Assembly (NCBI RefSeq): GCF_048537545.1
Contig: NZ_CP183218.1
Length of the DNA: 64,000 nucleotides
DNA from: Chania fonticola_B
Lineage (GTDB): Bacteria; Pseudomonadota; Gammaproteobacteria; Enterobacterales; Enterobacteriaceae
Strand: one strand, 5' to 3'
The stretch's first letter is position 1. The number at the start of each line of letters is the position of its first letter. Both the position numbers and the translations under genes were made by a program. Below are positions 1 to 8,350 of the stretch, piece by piece. A model generated the notes under the pieces. It ran no database searches. It saw nothing but the letters and a program-made list of their open reading frames with translations, and had not been told where the DNA came from.

Positions 1-1
1 A

Positions 2-1606
2 TCTATCTCTCCGCGCTCAATGCCGATGAATAGCGGACCGGCAGCGGCGCCAGCGCAGTATGCTCAAAGCGCTAAGAAACAGGCAGCAGAGCCAGAGCAG
101 CACGCACAGGCGGCCAAAAAGGAAAGGCAGAAGCGGGAAATTACCCTGACCATCGGGGTGTTTTTCGACGGCACCGGCAATAATGCGGATAATACCGCAG
201 CCAGCCTTGATGCCTGCTCCGGAGAGCATTTTGGGATGAACAATGCCGATGCTCAGTCAGCTTATTTCCAATGCGTTCAACTAAAAAGCGGACACAGCGG
301 CTTCGCGGCAGGAAGTCATCTCGGCTATTACACCAATGTTCACTGGCTAAATATTCTGTATAACCAAAAACTCACTGCCGATACGGGATACGGCCAGCGT
401 GCAATTTATATCGAGGGGATTGGTACGGAAAGCGGGGAAGGCGACAGTACTTACGGGATGGGCACCGGCAGAGGTAACTCCGGAGTGGTGAGAAAAACCG
501 ATAAGGCAGTCGCTATGCTGGTTGCTGCTATCAAAGGTTATCTGGATAACCTGCCTGACGCCAGTTCCTGGACCATCAAAGAATTGCAGTTTGATATTTT
601 CGGGTTCAGCCGGGGAGCTGCAGCGGCACGGCATTTTGCCAACCGGGTATTCAGTCAGGATCAGGCGATTATCGCTGCCATCAAGGCCGGCTTGGGAAGT
701 ATTGAGTTCTCAGGCACTCCCGGCGGTAAAACCCGTTTTCTGGGGATATTTGATACGGTGGCTGGCATCGGTACGCCGGTCAACGGGTTCAATCCGCACA
801 GCGCCGATACGGGCGAGGTGAATATTGTGCTGCGTCCGGGGATGGCCGAGAAGGTTTTTCATATCACCGCACAGCACGAATGCCGGTTTAACTTTGCGTT
901 GAACAGCGTGAAACCTGCATGGCCGGAACTGGCTTTGCCCGGTGCACACTCTGACATTGGTGGCGGTTATAACCCTGATGAGTACGAAGCCTATTTCATC
1001 ACCCGTCCGCAGTTTGAAACCGTACCCTTTTCCACACCTGATACGAAAACGCGGGTTTATCAGCAGGCCTGTGAGCAACTCAGTGCGATGGATACCTGGC
1101 CAGCTATTGGCCCTTTATTGCAGGCAGTGGAGATTAACATTGATACTTGGCACGACGAGCGGATGCCAGCCGATCGCTACGGCATGCCGCAAAAACGCAG
1201 CGGGGCGGCAGCGGTCATTGAGCGCCCGACGCGCAACGACTGGTCGAAGGTGGTGCTGCGGGTGATGCTCGATGCGGCGCAAGATGCAGGCGTGGTCTTT
1301 GCTCCTATTGATGACAGTGTTCCAGACTTTTCATTACCAATAGAACTAAACTGCCTTTGTGAAAAAGCGATTGTGATGGGCCGCGCGGTACGGAATGGGG
1401 CATCGGATCTCGGATTCATCAGTCAGGAAATCGAAATGCTGGCAGAGAAATATATCCATTGTTCAGCCAACTGGAACAGCGTGGTCAGAGACGGTGAGGG
1501 AATGATCGCTGGGGCAGTCAAACCGGCGAAGCTGGTGAACTTTACCAACCGTCCGGATGAGCGCTGGCAGCGGACAGTTTACGATATGGCGGGAAATAGA
1601 ATATGA
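2..1606 (+). CDS. T6SS Tle1-type lipase effector (DUF2235), 5' end uncertain
   Basis: Alpha/beta-hydrolase of the DUF2235 family, whose characterised members (Tle1) are phospholipases delivered by type VI secretion. Counting from the ATG at 20, the nucleophile elbow GFSRG gives Ser197, FDTVAG gives Asp245 and PGAHSDIGGGY gives His310, a complete catalytic set. FFDGTGNN near residue 48 is the usual opening strand of the family. The N-terminal 40 residues are Ala/Gln/Lys-rich linker. The frame is open to the window edge and no Shine-Dalgarno sequence precedes the ATG at 20, so the true start may lie upstream, perhaps behind a vgrG gene. The stop overlaps the next start (ATGA), which is typical of an effector-immunity pair. 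The family is confident; the exact lipid specificity cannot be seen. Confidence 0.85.
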   Translation, partial: SISPRSMPMNSGPAAAPAQYAQSAKKQAAEPEQHAQAAKKERQKREITLTIGVFFDGTGNNADNTAASLDACSGEHFGMNNADAQSAYFQCVQLKSGHSGFAAGSHLGYYTNVHWLNILYNQKLTADTGYGQRAIYIEGIGTESGEGDSTYGMGTGRGNSGVVRKTDKAVAMLVAAIKGYLDNLPDASSWTIKELQFDIFGFSRGAAAARHFANRVFSQDQAIIAAIKAGLGSIEFSGTPGGKTRFLGIFDTVAGIGTPVNGFNPHSADTGEVNIVLRPGMAEKVFHITAQHECRFNFALNSVKPAWPELALPGAHSDIGGGYNPDEYEAYFITRPQFETVPFSTPDTKTRVYQQACEQLSAMDTWPAIGPLLQAVEINIDTWHDERMPADRYGMPQKRSGAAAVIERPTRNDWSKVVLRVMLDAAQDAGVVFAPIDDSVPDFSLPIELNCLCEKAIVMGRAVRNGASDLGFISQEIEMLAEKYIHCSANWNSVVRDGEGMIAGAVKPAKLVNFTNRPDERWQRTVYDMAGNRI

Positions 1607-2268
1607 AAATAATCCGTTTGGCGGGGCTTTTTCCGGTACTGCTGTTGACGGCGTGCCACAGTCACAGTGCGGGCCAGCCCGAGGCTTCAGTCCAAAACGA
1701 TGTGCCCACTGAGTGGAAATTTAATTTTTTCACGCCCAAGGCGCTACCCGCACTGGTAACGTTTGTCGCTATCCTTGATGCTAACGGTACTGATTACCGG
1801 TTTAATACGCTGGACAGCACCCCAGACCTCGATAAAGTGATCGGTAATTGGAATGATACCGATCGAGCACCCGGAGGGCACTGGAATCACGTTAAACATC
1901 CCCCCAGGCATATTCTTTTCTGCTGGGACTCCGTGATTGATAAAAGAGTGTATGAAACTCGCCTGACCCTGTCTGACGCCGTTGTAGAGAAAATGCGCAA
2001 CCCCAGCGTGTATAAGGATTATCATGGTAATATCGGGTATTACGACAACATACAAATTGGTCTGGCTCCGGGAGGTAAGGTCGCTGTCTGGTTACGAGGT
2101 ATTGGTAGTCAGCCTAATTATCGCGTGACGCCTTCAGTCTTAATGACTGTGTCCGGGGATAAATTAGAGCTTTGCAAAGGGATAACTAGGCACCCCAATG
2201 GGTATAAATATTACGGAGATACTCCCGAATTTATCAAAGGGAAAACCTATCCCTACGGCAATTGGTAG
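1603..2268 (+). CDS. DUF2931-type lipoprotein, probable Tle immunity protein
   Basis: 221 residues with a lipoprotein signal: positively charged start, hydrophobic run and lipobox LTAC with the acylated Cys at 18. The mature part (WKFNFFTPKALP then VTFVAILDANG) resembles DUF2931, a family of periplasmic lipoproteins often encoded beside T6SS lipase effectors. The start codon overlaps the effector stop by four bases, so the two are translationally coupled. By analogy with Tli proteins it would sit in the inner leaflet of the outer membrane or in the periplasm and block the cognate lipase in self and sister cells. The immunity role is inferred from context, not from any catalytic motif. Confidence 0.7.
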   Translation: MKIIRLAGLFPVLLLTACHSHSAGQPEASVQNDVPTEWKFNFFTPKALPALVTFVAILDANGTDYRFNTLDSTPDLDKVIGNWNDTDRAPGGHWNHVKHPPRHILFCWDSVIDKRVYETRLTLSDAVVEKMRNPSVYKDYHGNIGYYDNIQIGLAPGGKVAVWLRGIGSQPNYRVTPSVLMTVSGDKLELCKGITRHPNGYKYYGDTPEFIKGKTYPYGNW

Positions 2269-2280
2269 CAGGCATTGTTA

Positions 2281-2335
2281 CTAATCCGTCTGGCGGGACT
2301 TCTTCCGATACGTCTGCTGACGGCGTGACACGGTA
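2281..2335 (+). pseudogene. 5' stump of a second immunity-lipoprotein copy
   Basis: Thirteen bases after the lipoprotein stop the sequence resumes with a close copy of that gene's own signal-peptide region, running from about AATCCGTCTGGCGGGACTT to GACGGCGTGACAC and matching roughly 1612-1665. It lacks a start codon in register, quickly reaches a stop, and no downstream part of the gene remains. Tandem immunity genes are common behind Tle effectors, so this is most simply a duplicated immunity gene that was almost wholly deleted. Confidence 0.6.
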
Positions 2336-2349
2336 GACATACATTTTAG

Positions 2350-2423
2350 TGAAATCTACACGGGTTAGTGTAGCCATTCATTTCAGATTTCACGTAGCGC
2401 GATCAATAAAGCAGGGGGTTTTG
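2350..2423 (+). repeat. Partial inverted duplicate of the 12946-13016 leader
   Basis: This stretch matches, in reverse complement, the leader upstream of the NTF2-fold gene at 12556-12945. A core of about 24 bases is identical (from TCAGATTTCACGTAG to GCGCGATCAA), and similarity extends on both sides, including a shared TGAAATCT, AGCCATT and an AGGG/GTTTTG block around the ribosome-binding site. The coding part of that gene is not repeated. It is a relic of either a second gene copy or a rearrangement across the intervening 10.5 kb. Confidence 0.65.
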
Positions 2424-2462
2424 GTCTGTTGATGAGGTAAATATGATCAACAGGTCGGTCTT

Positions 2463-2600
2463 ATGTATCGGATTGGCCATAGTGTTAACGTGAAGATTTC
2501 GAAACGAAATCCTGCCCGATCACCATATTGGCAGCTTGGTGATGATACAAAGAACAAGGAAATCTCATGGCGCGCGATCGAGAAGATTTTGAGGCTCTAA
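2463..2600 (+). CDS. Small ORF, 45 aa, unknown or fragment
   Basis: A 45-residue reading frame beginning MYRIGHSVNVKISK and ending EKILRL. It has no good ribosome-binding site, and the frame is open a few codons further upstream. It overlaps the next small frame (2567-2740) out of phase. Composition is protein-like (charged, with a WQLGDD segment), so it could be the tail of a lost gene such as a toxin or immunity cassette left beside the effector pair. I do not recognise it. Confidence 0.25.
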   Translation: MYRIGHSVNVKISKRNPARSPYWQLGDDTKNKEISWRAIEKILRL

Positions 2601-2740
2601 TTGGCCTAGCAGAGAAAGCTATGTTTTGGCTGGCTTGGCTTGTTGATAGAAAGCTTATCTTTGCGGCTCGTGATGATGGGATGCTGGTAGGCTTGGAAAG
2701 GATCGAGACAGTTGGGCATTCGAACAACCAAACAACGTGA
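2567..2740 (+). CDS. Small ORF, 57 aa, unknown
   Basis: 57 codons starting MARDREDFEALIGLAEKA, preceded by AAGGA seven bases upstream of the ATG, so the translation signal is plausible. The sequence is amphipathic (AMFWLAWLVDRKLIFAARDDG) and could be a helical protein or a fragment of one. It lies between the effector module and dif, overlapping 2463-2600 in another frame. No family is recognised, and the region around it is decayed, so it may be a remnant. Confidence 0.3.
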   Translation: MARDREDFEALIGLAEKAMFWLAWLVDRKLIFAARDDGMLVGLERIETVGHSNNQTT

Positions 2741-2808
2741 ATTTTTGACCAGGGCCAATGAAGACCAATGATAGTACCAGATAGCCAGATTCCGCGTATC
2801 GTCACCTT

Positions 2809-2836
2809 GGTGCGCATAATGTATATTATGTTAAAT
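2809..2836 (+). other. dif: Chromosome dimer resolution site dif
   Basis: The 28 bases read as XerC arm GGTGCGCATAA, six-base centre TGTATA and XerD arm TTATGTTAAAT. This is identical, as far as I recall, to the E. coli K-12 dif site. XerC and XerD recombine sister chromosomes here after FtsK translocation, so the position marks the replication terminus. No second dif-like site was seen in the window, so there is no sign of an intact Xer-integrated element. Flanking DNA is gene-poor and full of remnants, as is common at termini. Confidence 0.95.
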
Positions 2837-2873
2837 ATCGTTTGTTAACAACTTCACATGTGGCCGTAGTTTT

Positions 2874-2904
2874 GGCACATATCAATGAGTTGTTGATATG
2901 TGCC
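2874..2904. terminator. Perfect 11-bp inverted repeat beside dif
   Basis: GGCACATATCA and TGATATGTGCC form a perfect stem around a nine-base loop, starting 38 bases right of dif. There is no clear U-tract on either side and no intact gene immediately upstream, so it may be a remnant terminator, the end of a small element or a protein-binding palindrome. Confidence 0.4.
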
Positions 2905-2929
2905 CTGCCTCCTTCCGGCCCTTGGTCAG

Positions 2930-3185
2930 TTCTTATCGTAGCCGGATAGTCGAGAAACAGCGCAATACTGTCCAGAATACGCGTGACCTGCACGCCTTAC
3001 ACCCAGCCCGTTCAGATGATAAAGGCGATACACGCGCTTGTACATGAAGCCCTGCACGGCGCAGTAACTGCCAGATACGGCGGCGCCTGCGCCTCCAGTG
3101 CCAGCTCAGTGATGCGCCCTGATAAATGCGCATCAGCAGCTGGGCGTCATAGCGGCAGGTCGACACGACCGGATCCTGACATATT
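2930..3185 (-). mobile_element. IS3-family transposase (orfB) remnant
   Basis: Read on the minus strand this encodes a degraded segment of an IS3-family OrfB N-terminal region: RRRRRRIWQLLRRAGLHV, then after a frameshift KRVYRLYHLNGLGV. These correspond to the family's conserved (G)YRRIW-LLRREG and KRVYRLY motifs. There is no DDE catalytic domain and no terminal repeats were found. It is a scar between dif and the TPR-repeat gene. Confidence 0.7.
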
Positions 3186-3190
3186 GAAAG

Positions 3191-5653
3191 TCATTTCATT
3201 TCCCCAATCATTGCTTCAATTAGCTTAGCTCTTTCTCTTAATGCTTTAAATTTGTCACCGTTAATATTATGAATTAATTTAAATTTATTCATAAACTCGG
3301 CTGCACTATCAATCTTACCTTCTGATAATGCAATATTGGCCATGTTAATAAAGGATTTAGCAACCTGCAGTAAAATTGCATTGTCGTCGCCGCCCTCAAA
3401 GCGCGCTATCAATGCATCATAGCCGGTCTGCTTCGCCTCACCAGTTGCGTTATAAGCTTTATTGAACATCGCCATGGATACCTGCAGTAAAATGGCATTG
3501 TCGTCGCTGCCCTCAAAGCGCGCTATCAGCGCATCATAGCCGGCCTGATTCGCCGCCTCACTCGCTGCATTGTACGCTTTACTGTACATCGCCATGGCTA
3601 CGCGCAGTAAGATTTTATTGTTGTCGCTGCCCTCAAAGCGCGCTATCAGCGCATCATAGCCGGCCTGCTTCGCCGCCTCACTCGCTGCATTGTACGCTTT
3701 ACTGTACATCGCCTTGGCAACCTGCAGTAAAATGGCATTGTCGTCGCTGCCCTCAAAGCGCGCTATCATTGCATCATAGCCGGCCTGCTTCGCCGCCTCA
3801 TTCGCTGCATTGTACGCTTTACTGTACATCGCCATGGCAACCTGCAGTAAAATTGCATTGTCGTCGCTGCCCTCAAAGCGCACTATCAGTGCATCATAGC
3901 CGGCCTGCTTCGCCTCACCAGTTGCGTTATAAGCTTTATTGAACATCGCCATGGCAACCTGCAGTAAAATGGCATTGTCGTCGCTGTCCTCAAAGCGCGC
4001 TATCAGTGCATCATAGCCAGTCTGCTTCGCCGCCTCACTCGCTGTATTGTACGCTTTACTGTACATCGCCTTGGCAACCTGCAGTAAAATTGCATTGTCG
4101 TCGCTGCCCTCAAAGCGCGCTATCAGCGCATCATAGCCGGCCTGCTTCGCCGCCTCACTCGCTGCATTGTACGCTTTACTGTACATCGCCTTGGCAACCT
4201 GCAGTAAAATTGCATTGTCGTCGCTGCCCTCAAAGCGCGCTATCAATGCATCATAGCCGGTCTGCTTCGCCTCACCAGTTGCGTTATAAGCTTTATTGAA
4301 CATCGCCATGGATACCTGCAGTAAAATTGCATTGTCGTCGCTGCCCTCAAAGCGCGCTATCAGCGCATCATAGCCGGCCTGCTTCGCCGCCTCACTCGCT
4401 GCATTGTACGCTTTACTGTACATCGCCTTGGCAACCTGCAGTAAAATTGCATTGTCGTCGCTGCCCTCAAAGCGCGCTATCAGTGCATCATAGCCGGCCT
4501 GCTTCGCCTCACCAGTTGCGTTATAAGCTTTATTGAACATCGCCATGGCTACGCGCAGTAAGATTTTATTGTCGTCGCTGCCCTCAAAGCGCGCTATCAG
4601 CGCATCATAGCCAGTCTGCTTCGCCGCCTCACTCGCTGCATTGTACGCTTTACTGTACATCGCCTTGGCAACCTGCAGTAAAATTGCATTGTCGTCGCTG
4701 CCCTCAAAGCGCGCTATCAATGCATCATAGCCGGCCTGCTTCGCCTCACCAGTTGCGTTAAAAGCTTTATTGAACATCGCCATGGCTACGCGCAGTAAGA
4801 TTGCATTGTTGTCGCTGCCCTCAAAGCGCGCTATCAGTGCATCATAGCCGGCCTGCTTCGCCTCACCCGCTGAGTTATAAGCTGCATTTAACAGCTTTAT
4901 GGCTGTTTTTAATTCTGAATCACCCTCACTCTCTTTTTTATAACTCCTTGCTCTTGTATTAACATTATCATTAACGGCAAGTTCATCATTCACATTATTA
5001 TTAACATCAATATCAAATCCATCATTAATGCTATTCACACTTTTGTTATTAGTATCGACTTCATTGTCAATATCACTTTCATTAATTGCATTTTCATTTG
5101 ATAACCTATCAACCTTCAATATTATTATATTGGTTATTGTTTCTTTGTTTCGTTCAAACCAGTTGTCAGAAGAATTGTTTATTATCTCACAATCATCTTT
5201 TTCTAAAATGGAAGTTACCGTATCAATTATTAGCTTGTTATTTTTATTTATATAGTCAGTGGTGAGCTCTATGATTTTGTTTTTTATTTCCTTTCTTTCA
5301 ACTCGATAAGTGTATGTTAAAAAAACAACAGAGCCACTAAATAGAGCTGCAAGCAAGGTTATTAAATAGAAAGATGAATTGGCGGAGAATGAAATACTAT
5401 CCAGATCCGCCCTGTTTTTTATTGCGGTTTTATTTAAATCATCAATGCTATATTTTCCATTATTAAGGGATGACATTTTCTCATTACTTTCCTTTAATAA
5501 CTTAATGTCATTCATCATTAATAAAAAACGTTCATCCTTACAATCATTAATACTAACGCGAGATAAATCGCGACAATCAATGACACTAGCAGAATATGAA
5601 TAGCCACTCAAAAACAATAATATGAACAATACAATATAATTACACCCTTTCAC
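3191..5653 (-). CDS. Membrane-anchored protein with 13 TPR-like repeats
   Basis: 820 residues. The start is GTG at 5651-5653 with GGAGAA upstream. An N-terminal hydrophobic segment (about 4-22) looks like a signal peptide or anchor, a second segment lies at about 93-115, then an Asn/Asp-rich linker. Thirteen units of 39-40 residues follow, built on GYDALIARFEGSDDNAILLQ and alternating MFNKAYNATGEAKQ with MYSKAYNAASEAAKQ. The units resemble the 'YDALIARFGDSDD...VA-AL-NKG' class of tetratricopeptide repeats. The predicted topology puts the solenoid in the cytoplasm on a membrane stalk. The gene is AT-rich in its unique part, lies between IS debris and Detocs, and looks horizontally acquired. 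Its function is unknown; a scaffold or sensor is a guess. Confidence 0.75.
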   Translation of the reverse strand: MKGCNYIVLFILLFLSGYSYSASVIDCRDLSRVSINDCKDERFLLMMNDIKLLKESNEKMSSLNNGKYSIDDLNKTAIKNRADLDSISFSANSSFYLITLLAALFSGSVVFLTYTYRVERKEIKNKIIELTTDYINKNNKLIIDTVTSILEKDDCEIINNSSDNWFERNKETITNIIILKVDRLSNENAINESDIDNEVDTNNKSVNSINDGFDIDVNNNVNDELAVNDNVNTRARSYKKESEGDSELKTAIKLLNAAYNSAGEAKQAGYDALIARFEGSDNNAILLRVAMAMFNKAFNATGEAKQAGYDALIARFEGSDDNAILLQVAKAMYSKAYNAASEAAKQTGYDALIARFEGSDDNKILLRVAMAMFNKAYNATGEAKQAGYDALIARFEGSDDNAILLQVAKAMYSKAYNAASEAAKQAGYDALIARFEGSDDNAILLQVSMAMFNKAYNATGEAKQTGYDALIARFEGSDDNAILLQVAKAMYSKAYNAASEAAKQAGYDALIARFEGSDDNAILLQVAKAMYSKAYNTASEAAKQTGYDALIARFEDSDDNAILLQVAMAMFNKAYNATGEAKQAGYDALIVRFEGSDDNAILLQVAMAMYSKAYNAANEAAKQAGYDAMIARFEGSDDNAILLQVAKAMYSKAYNAASEAAKQAGYDALIARFEGSDNNKILLRVAMAMYSKAYNAASEAANQAGYDALIARFEGSDDNAILLQVSMAMFNKAYNATGEAKQTGYDALIARFEGGDDNAILLQVAKSFINMANIALSEGKIDSAAEFMNKFKLIHNINGDKFKALRERAKLIEAMIGEMK
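3370..4910 (-). repeat. 13 tandem 117/120-bp coding repeats
   Basis: Near-identical units of 117 bases (39 codons) and 120 bases (40 codons) lie in frame inside the gene at 3191-5653. Blocks such as CCTCAAAGCGCGCTATCA recur in almost every unit, with only scattered base changes, mostly at the same few positions. The high DNA-level identity indicates recent expansion or gene conversion, so copy number probably varies among strains and may be mis-assembled from short reads. Confidence 0.9.
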
Positions 5654-6682
5654 TATGGTTCTCCATAAAATATCACTCTACCCTCGAAAAAAATATCCCC
5701 GCACTGGCTTGCCTACCTTGGATGGTATGCACAGCGCCGAATTCTATACTCGTTAACGCTATAATTCTGTATAGCGCCATACCTTACCGTAAGGAAGTAG
5801 TTTACGCGCATACTTCACATCACTACGCGTTATACATTATTTGTTTTTTTAGACGCTACCGCCCTCAGGTTCTGTGCACCCTGCATGCAACTTCCAATTC
5901 ATCAATGAACCTAATGAGTTAAGATTGCCATAAAAGTCAATAAAATCAAGTGGCGGCTTTGAAAATGATGATATGTGACAGCTTTTATCTAAGTTAAGAT
6001 TAACAAATAATCACTTGAGGACTTTGAGATACTCCAACTCCCTTTTTTCTTTCTTAATGTCGCCTTTGCCCGAAGATTGACACAACTACAAGCTTGTCAT
6101 TGCTTATTCTCTTCGAGGGTCTCATCTATTGCACTGCGTGGCAGATTGAGCATGCCGGCGAAAATTTTTAGGCGGATCATTTTTTGTTTACGAAAAAATA
6201 TGACTGTGTGCTTGCATGATTACCTGGGGCGATATGCTGATGTACAACGTGATTTCACGTGCAAAGACCGTTTGCACAAGCATCTCAACTACATAGAATG
6301 GTTCATGAACCAAAACTGCCTGAAATGGGTAAAAAGAGCCAGAAAATGGCCATTCAGAGCTAGTTCATGAAGTTGGTTTGTGTGTGGGGGGGGTAAAAAT
6401 ACAATAATAACAATATGATAATCGATATTTTACCTATGAACTATATTTGTGCACAACATAAGTTAAATAAAGCATGATCATGATGGTTAATATTTACATC
6501 TTTGCCGGGACAACTATCGAACACTGACACCTGGACAAAGTGCAATGGTGGTCAGTCTATTTTGGATAATAACCCCCTCCTCTGCCCAAAAGTATAATCC
6601 GCTAGACCCTTTCCCTTTTGGGCATCTTCAGTTCTGCATTTTTTCATTAATAGATTGGTTGTTCAAAATTGAAATCGATTAT
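5654..6682. other. Gene-free AT-rich stretch with repeats and decayed DNA
   Basis: About 1 kb with no convincing gene. Reading frames here lack ribosome-binding sites and family resemblance. It contains the upstream region of the repeat-protein gene, short palindromes (for example CCTTACCGTAAGG near 5783), the left copy of a 17-bp direct repeat (5853-5869), a run of eight G near 6390 and homopolymer-rich spacer. Confidence 0.5.
5853..5869 (+). repeat. 17-bp direct repeat, left copy
   Basis: ACGCTACCGCCCTCAGG occurs here and, in the same orientation, at 12196-12212. The two copies bracket the whole Detocs operon plus an IS3 remnant. The copies could be target-site or attachment-site duplications, or ends of the same IS type; the flanks beyond the 17 bases differ. 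Confidence 0.7.
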
Positions 6683-6704
6683 TATGGCCGTTTTCACGGC
6701 CATA
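6683..6704 (-). terminator. Hairpin after dtcC
   Basis: TATGGCCG and CGGCCATA form a perfect 8-bp stem around a 6-base loop just past the dtcC stop. The downstream side on the minus strand is AT-rich but lacks a clean U-run, so termination strength is uncertain. Confidence 0.55.
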
Positions 6705-6707
6705 AAG

Positions 6708-7892
6708 TCAACTCAAAGAGTGCATTTTTTCAGCAATGAATTTAATTGCAACTGAAGCGCTCGCATAAGCACAATAATTTTGGATATTATCAGATTTATT
6801 TTTGTCACCTAAATCACAAACAGATTTGATGACCGCACAATAGATATTGTAAGATGATGCTGCAGCCATTACTGCATATGACTCCATCTCAATTGCTGTA
6901 ACTTTCCTATGTTTATCAGCAATGTCATCTACGGTAGTTTGGTTTGCAATAACCGATGACCCACAAGCCATTGGAGCAATTTTAATATTAGGAATAGTAG
7001 TAATACCAGGCCATGATAATGCTAATGATTTTAGAAATGTATGATCCTGAGACAGATCTCTAAAACCTTCTCTAACTTTTCTATTGATGCTTATTTGATG
7101 AGGTTCTGGTAAAAAAACTACGTTGCCGTGTTCGTCTTCTGAAATCTTTCCCGCGCCCCAATCCCACACAGGGTCGCCAACGATAATATCTCCTAATACT
7201 GATTTCCCTGATACACCTGCACAAATCCCTGTCATAAATAGCATCTTAGGCTTAAATTTTTCTATAACTCTTGTTGCGACTTGAGAAGACCAAGTTACCC
7301 CCATTTTTTCAGCTGATGTAGACACTACTCTTAATTTTACGCCCTGGACAGTAGGCAGTTCATAAAAATAATATCTATATCCATCAACCATATGTGAGAT
7401 GGATGAAGGGTTTAGCTTAAGCAATTCTTCTAATTCTGTATCTTCAAGAGCAGTAATGATAGCTATGTCAGCGCAAATATAGTTGGCGTTATTTTCGATA
7501 GCTTGAGCTTTGGTGGTTAGCAACTCTTTCCATTCAACAGAATCATTTTTCAAATCAAACAATGGCCAACCATATTTTTTAAAAGCGCTGAGGTGGAGGT
7601 CAACATCAGATGTGTTTGATGTCAATCCCATTATATAACGAGGAATTATGGAATGGCTTAAATTCTCAACGGTTTGTAATAGTTCCAATCCACCAGTTGG
7701 ATTAATTTCCCCGCCATCAATATCCGGAATTTGAATGTCTATGATCATAACATCGAATAGTGTCTGGCTCAACTCTCTTATAGCATCTGCTGCAGACACC
7801 ACCTTTGTAAAGAAGACATTTTTGAATTCACCAAGAGTCTTATTGATTATTGGGTATTTATCATAGTTATCTTCAACTAACAGAACTTTCAA
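6708..7892 (-). CDS. dtcC: DtcC: receiver plus ATP-nucleosidase effector of Detocs
   Basis: 394 residues in two domains. Residues 1-125 form a response-regulator receiver with the acidic pocket at E7/D8 and the phospho-acceptor Asp52 (MIIDIQIPD). Residues 140-394 form a nucleoside-phosphorylase (PNP/MTAN) fold with a GICAGV loop, the IEMES motif (E335-E337) and SVCDLGD (Asp360). In Detocs, established as an anti-phage two-component system, phosphorylated DtcC hydrolyses ATP to adenine and ribose triphosphate and so aborts infection. The gene overlaps dtcB by four bases (ATGA). The fused architecture and the three-gene order match Detocs. A separate metabolic nucleosidase is unlikely because metabolic PNPs lack receivers. 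Confidence 0.9.
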   Translation of the reverse strand: MKVLLVEDNYDKYPIINKTLGEFKNVFFTKVVSAADAIRELSQTLFDVMIIDIQIPDIDGGEINPTGGLELLQTVENLSHSIIPRYIMGLTSNTSDVDLHLSAFKKYGWPLFDLKNDSVEWKELLTTKAQAIENNANYICADIAIITALEDTELEELLKLNPSSISHMVDGYRYYFYELPTVQGVKLRVVSTSAEKMGVTWSSQVATRVIEKFKPKMLFMTGICAGVSGKSVLGDIIVGDPVWDWGAGKISEDEHGNVVFLPEPHQISINRKVREGFRDLSQDHTFLKSLALSWPGITTIPNIKIAPMACGSSVIANQTTVDDIADKHRKVTAIEMESYAVMAAASSYNIYCAVIKSVCDLGDKNKSDNIQNYCAYASASVAIKFIAEKMHSLS

Positions 7893-8350
7893 TTTAGCAC
7901 CTCAAATATTTTAGTTTTTAGCAATGTTTTCCACTCATTGGATGTAGATCTAAAAAAAATAGAACCTCTATAGATAGTTGGGTGTTTTTCAGAAAGTTTT
8001 TTATCTAAAATTTTTAATGGGAAAGAGTCATCCCCAGATCCAAAAGTATCATATTGAGTGACGACAATTATAGGGATAGAAAATCCTAGTAAATCCATTT
8101 GCGCCAAAAAGTCTTCACCGGCGAAACTTTCAGGTATTCCACCAACTGGGTCCTTTTCTGAGATGTCATAAGTCGACATGCTCATGTCAAGTAGTATTAT
8201 GTCATAGTCTGGATTATCAAGAACTTCAAATACACCGCTTGATAGAGACTCTTTACAAGAGATGTTTTCTATTGCTAGCTCATTAATAAGATAGTCAGTT
8301 ATGGCACTTGACTTGTATAAATCATCCTCAATTATTAATATTTTTCTCAT
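7889..8350 (-). CDS. dtcB: DtcB: stand-alone receiver, Detocs phosphate buffer
   Basis: A 153-residue single-domain response regulator: IIEDD (E8-D10) acidic pocket, phospho-acceptor Asp55 in LLDMSMS, then an extended loop (about 60-80) before the fourth strand. There is no output domain. In Detocs the equivalent protein receives phosphate from DtcA and acts as a sink that stops leaky activation of the ATP-destroying DtcC. It starts inside the 3' end of dtcA (23-base overlap) and overlaps dtcC, so the three are co-translated, consistent with the need for a fixed ratio of buffer to effector. Confidence 0.88.
   Translation of the reverse strand: MRKILIIEDDLYKSSAITDYLINELAIENISCKESLSSGVFEVLDNPDYDIILLDMSMSTYDISEKDPVGGIPESFAGEDFLAQMDLLGFSIPIIVVTQYDTFGSGDDSFPLKILDKKLSEKHPTIYRGSIFFRSTSNEWKTLLKTKIFEVLN

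Noticed and set aside
4006..4536. Plus-strand frames full of HHSRPASPPHSLH-type repeats
   Set aside because: Antisense shadows of the tandem TPR-like coding repeats.
5722..5922. Plus-strand frame upstream of the repeat gene
   Set aside because: No ribosome site, no family resemblance, overlaps short palindromes and the 17-bp repeat.
6077..6370. 97-codon plus-strand frame
   Set aside because: Composition unlike a protein gene, no ribosome-binding site and no recognisable domain; probably decayed DNA.
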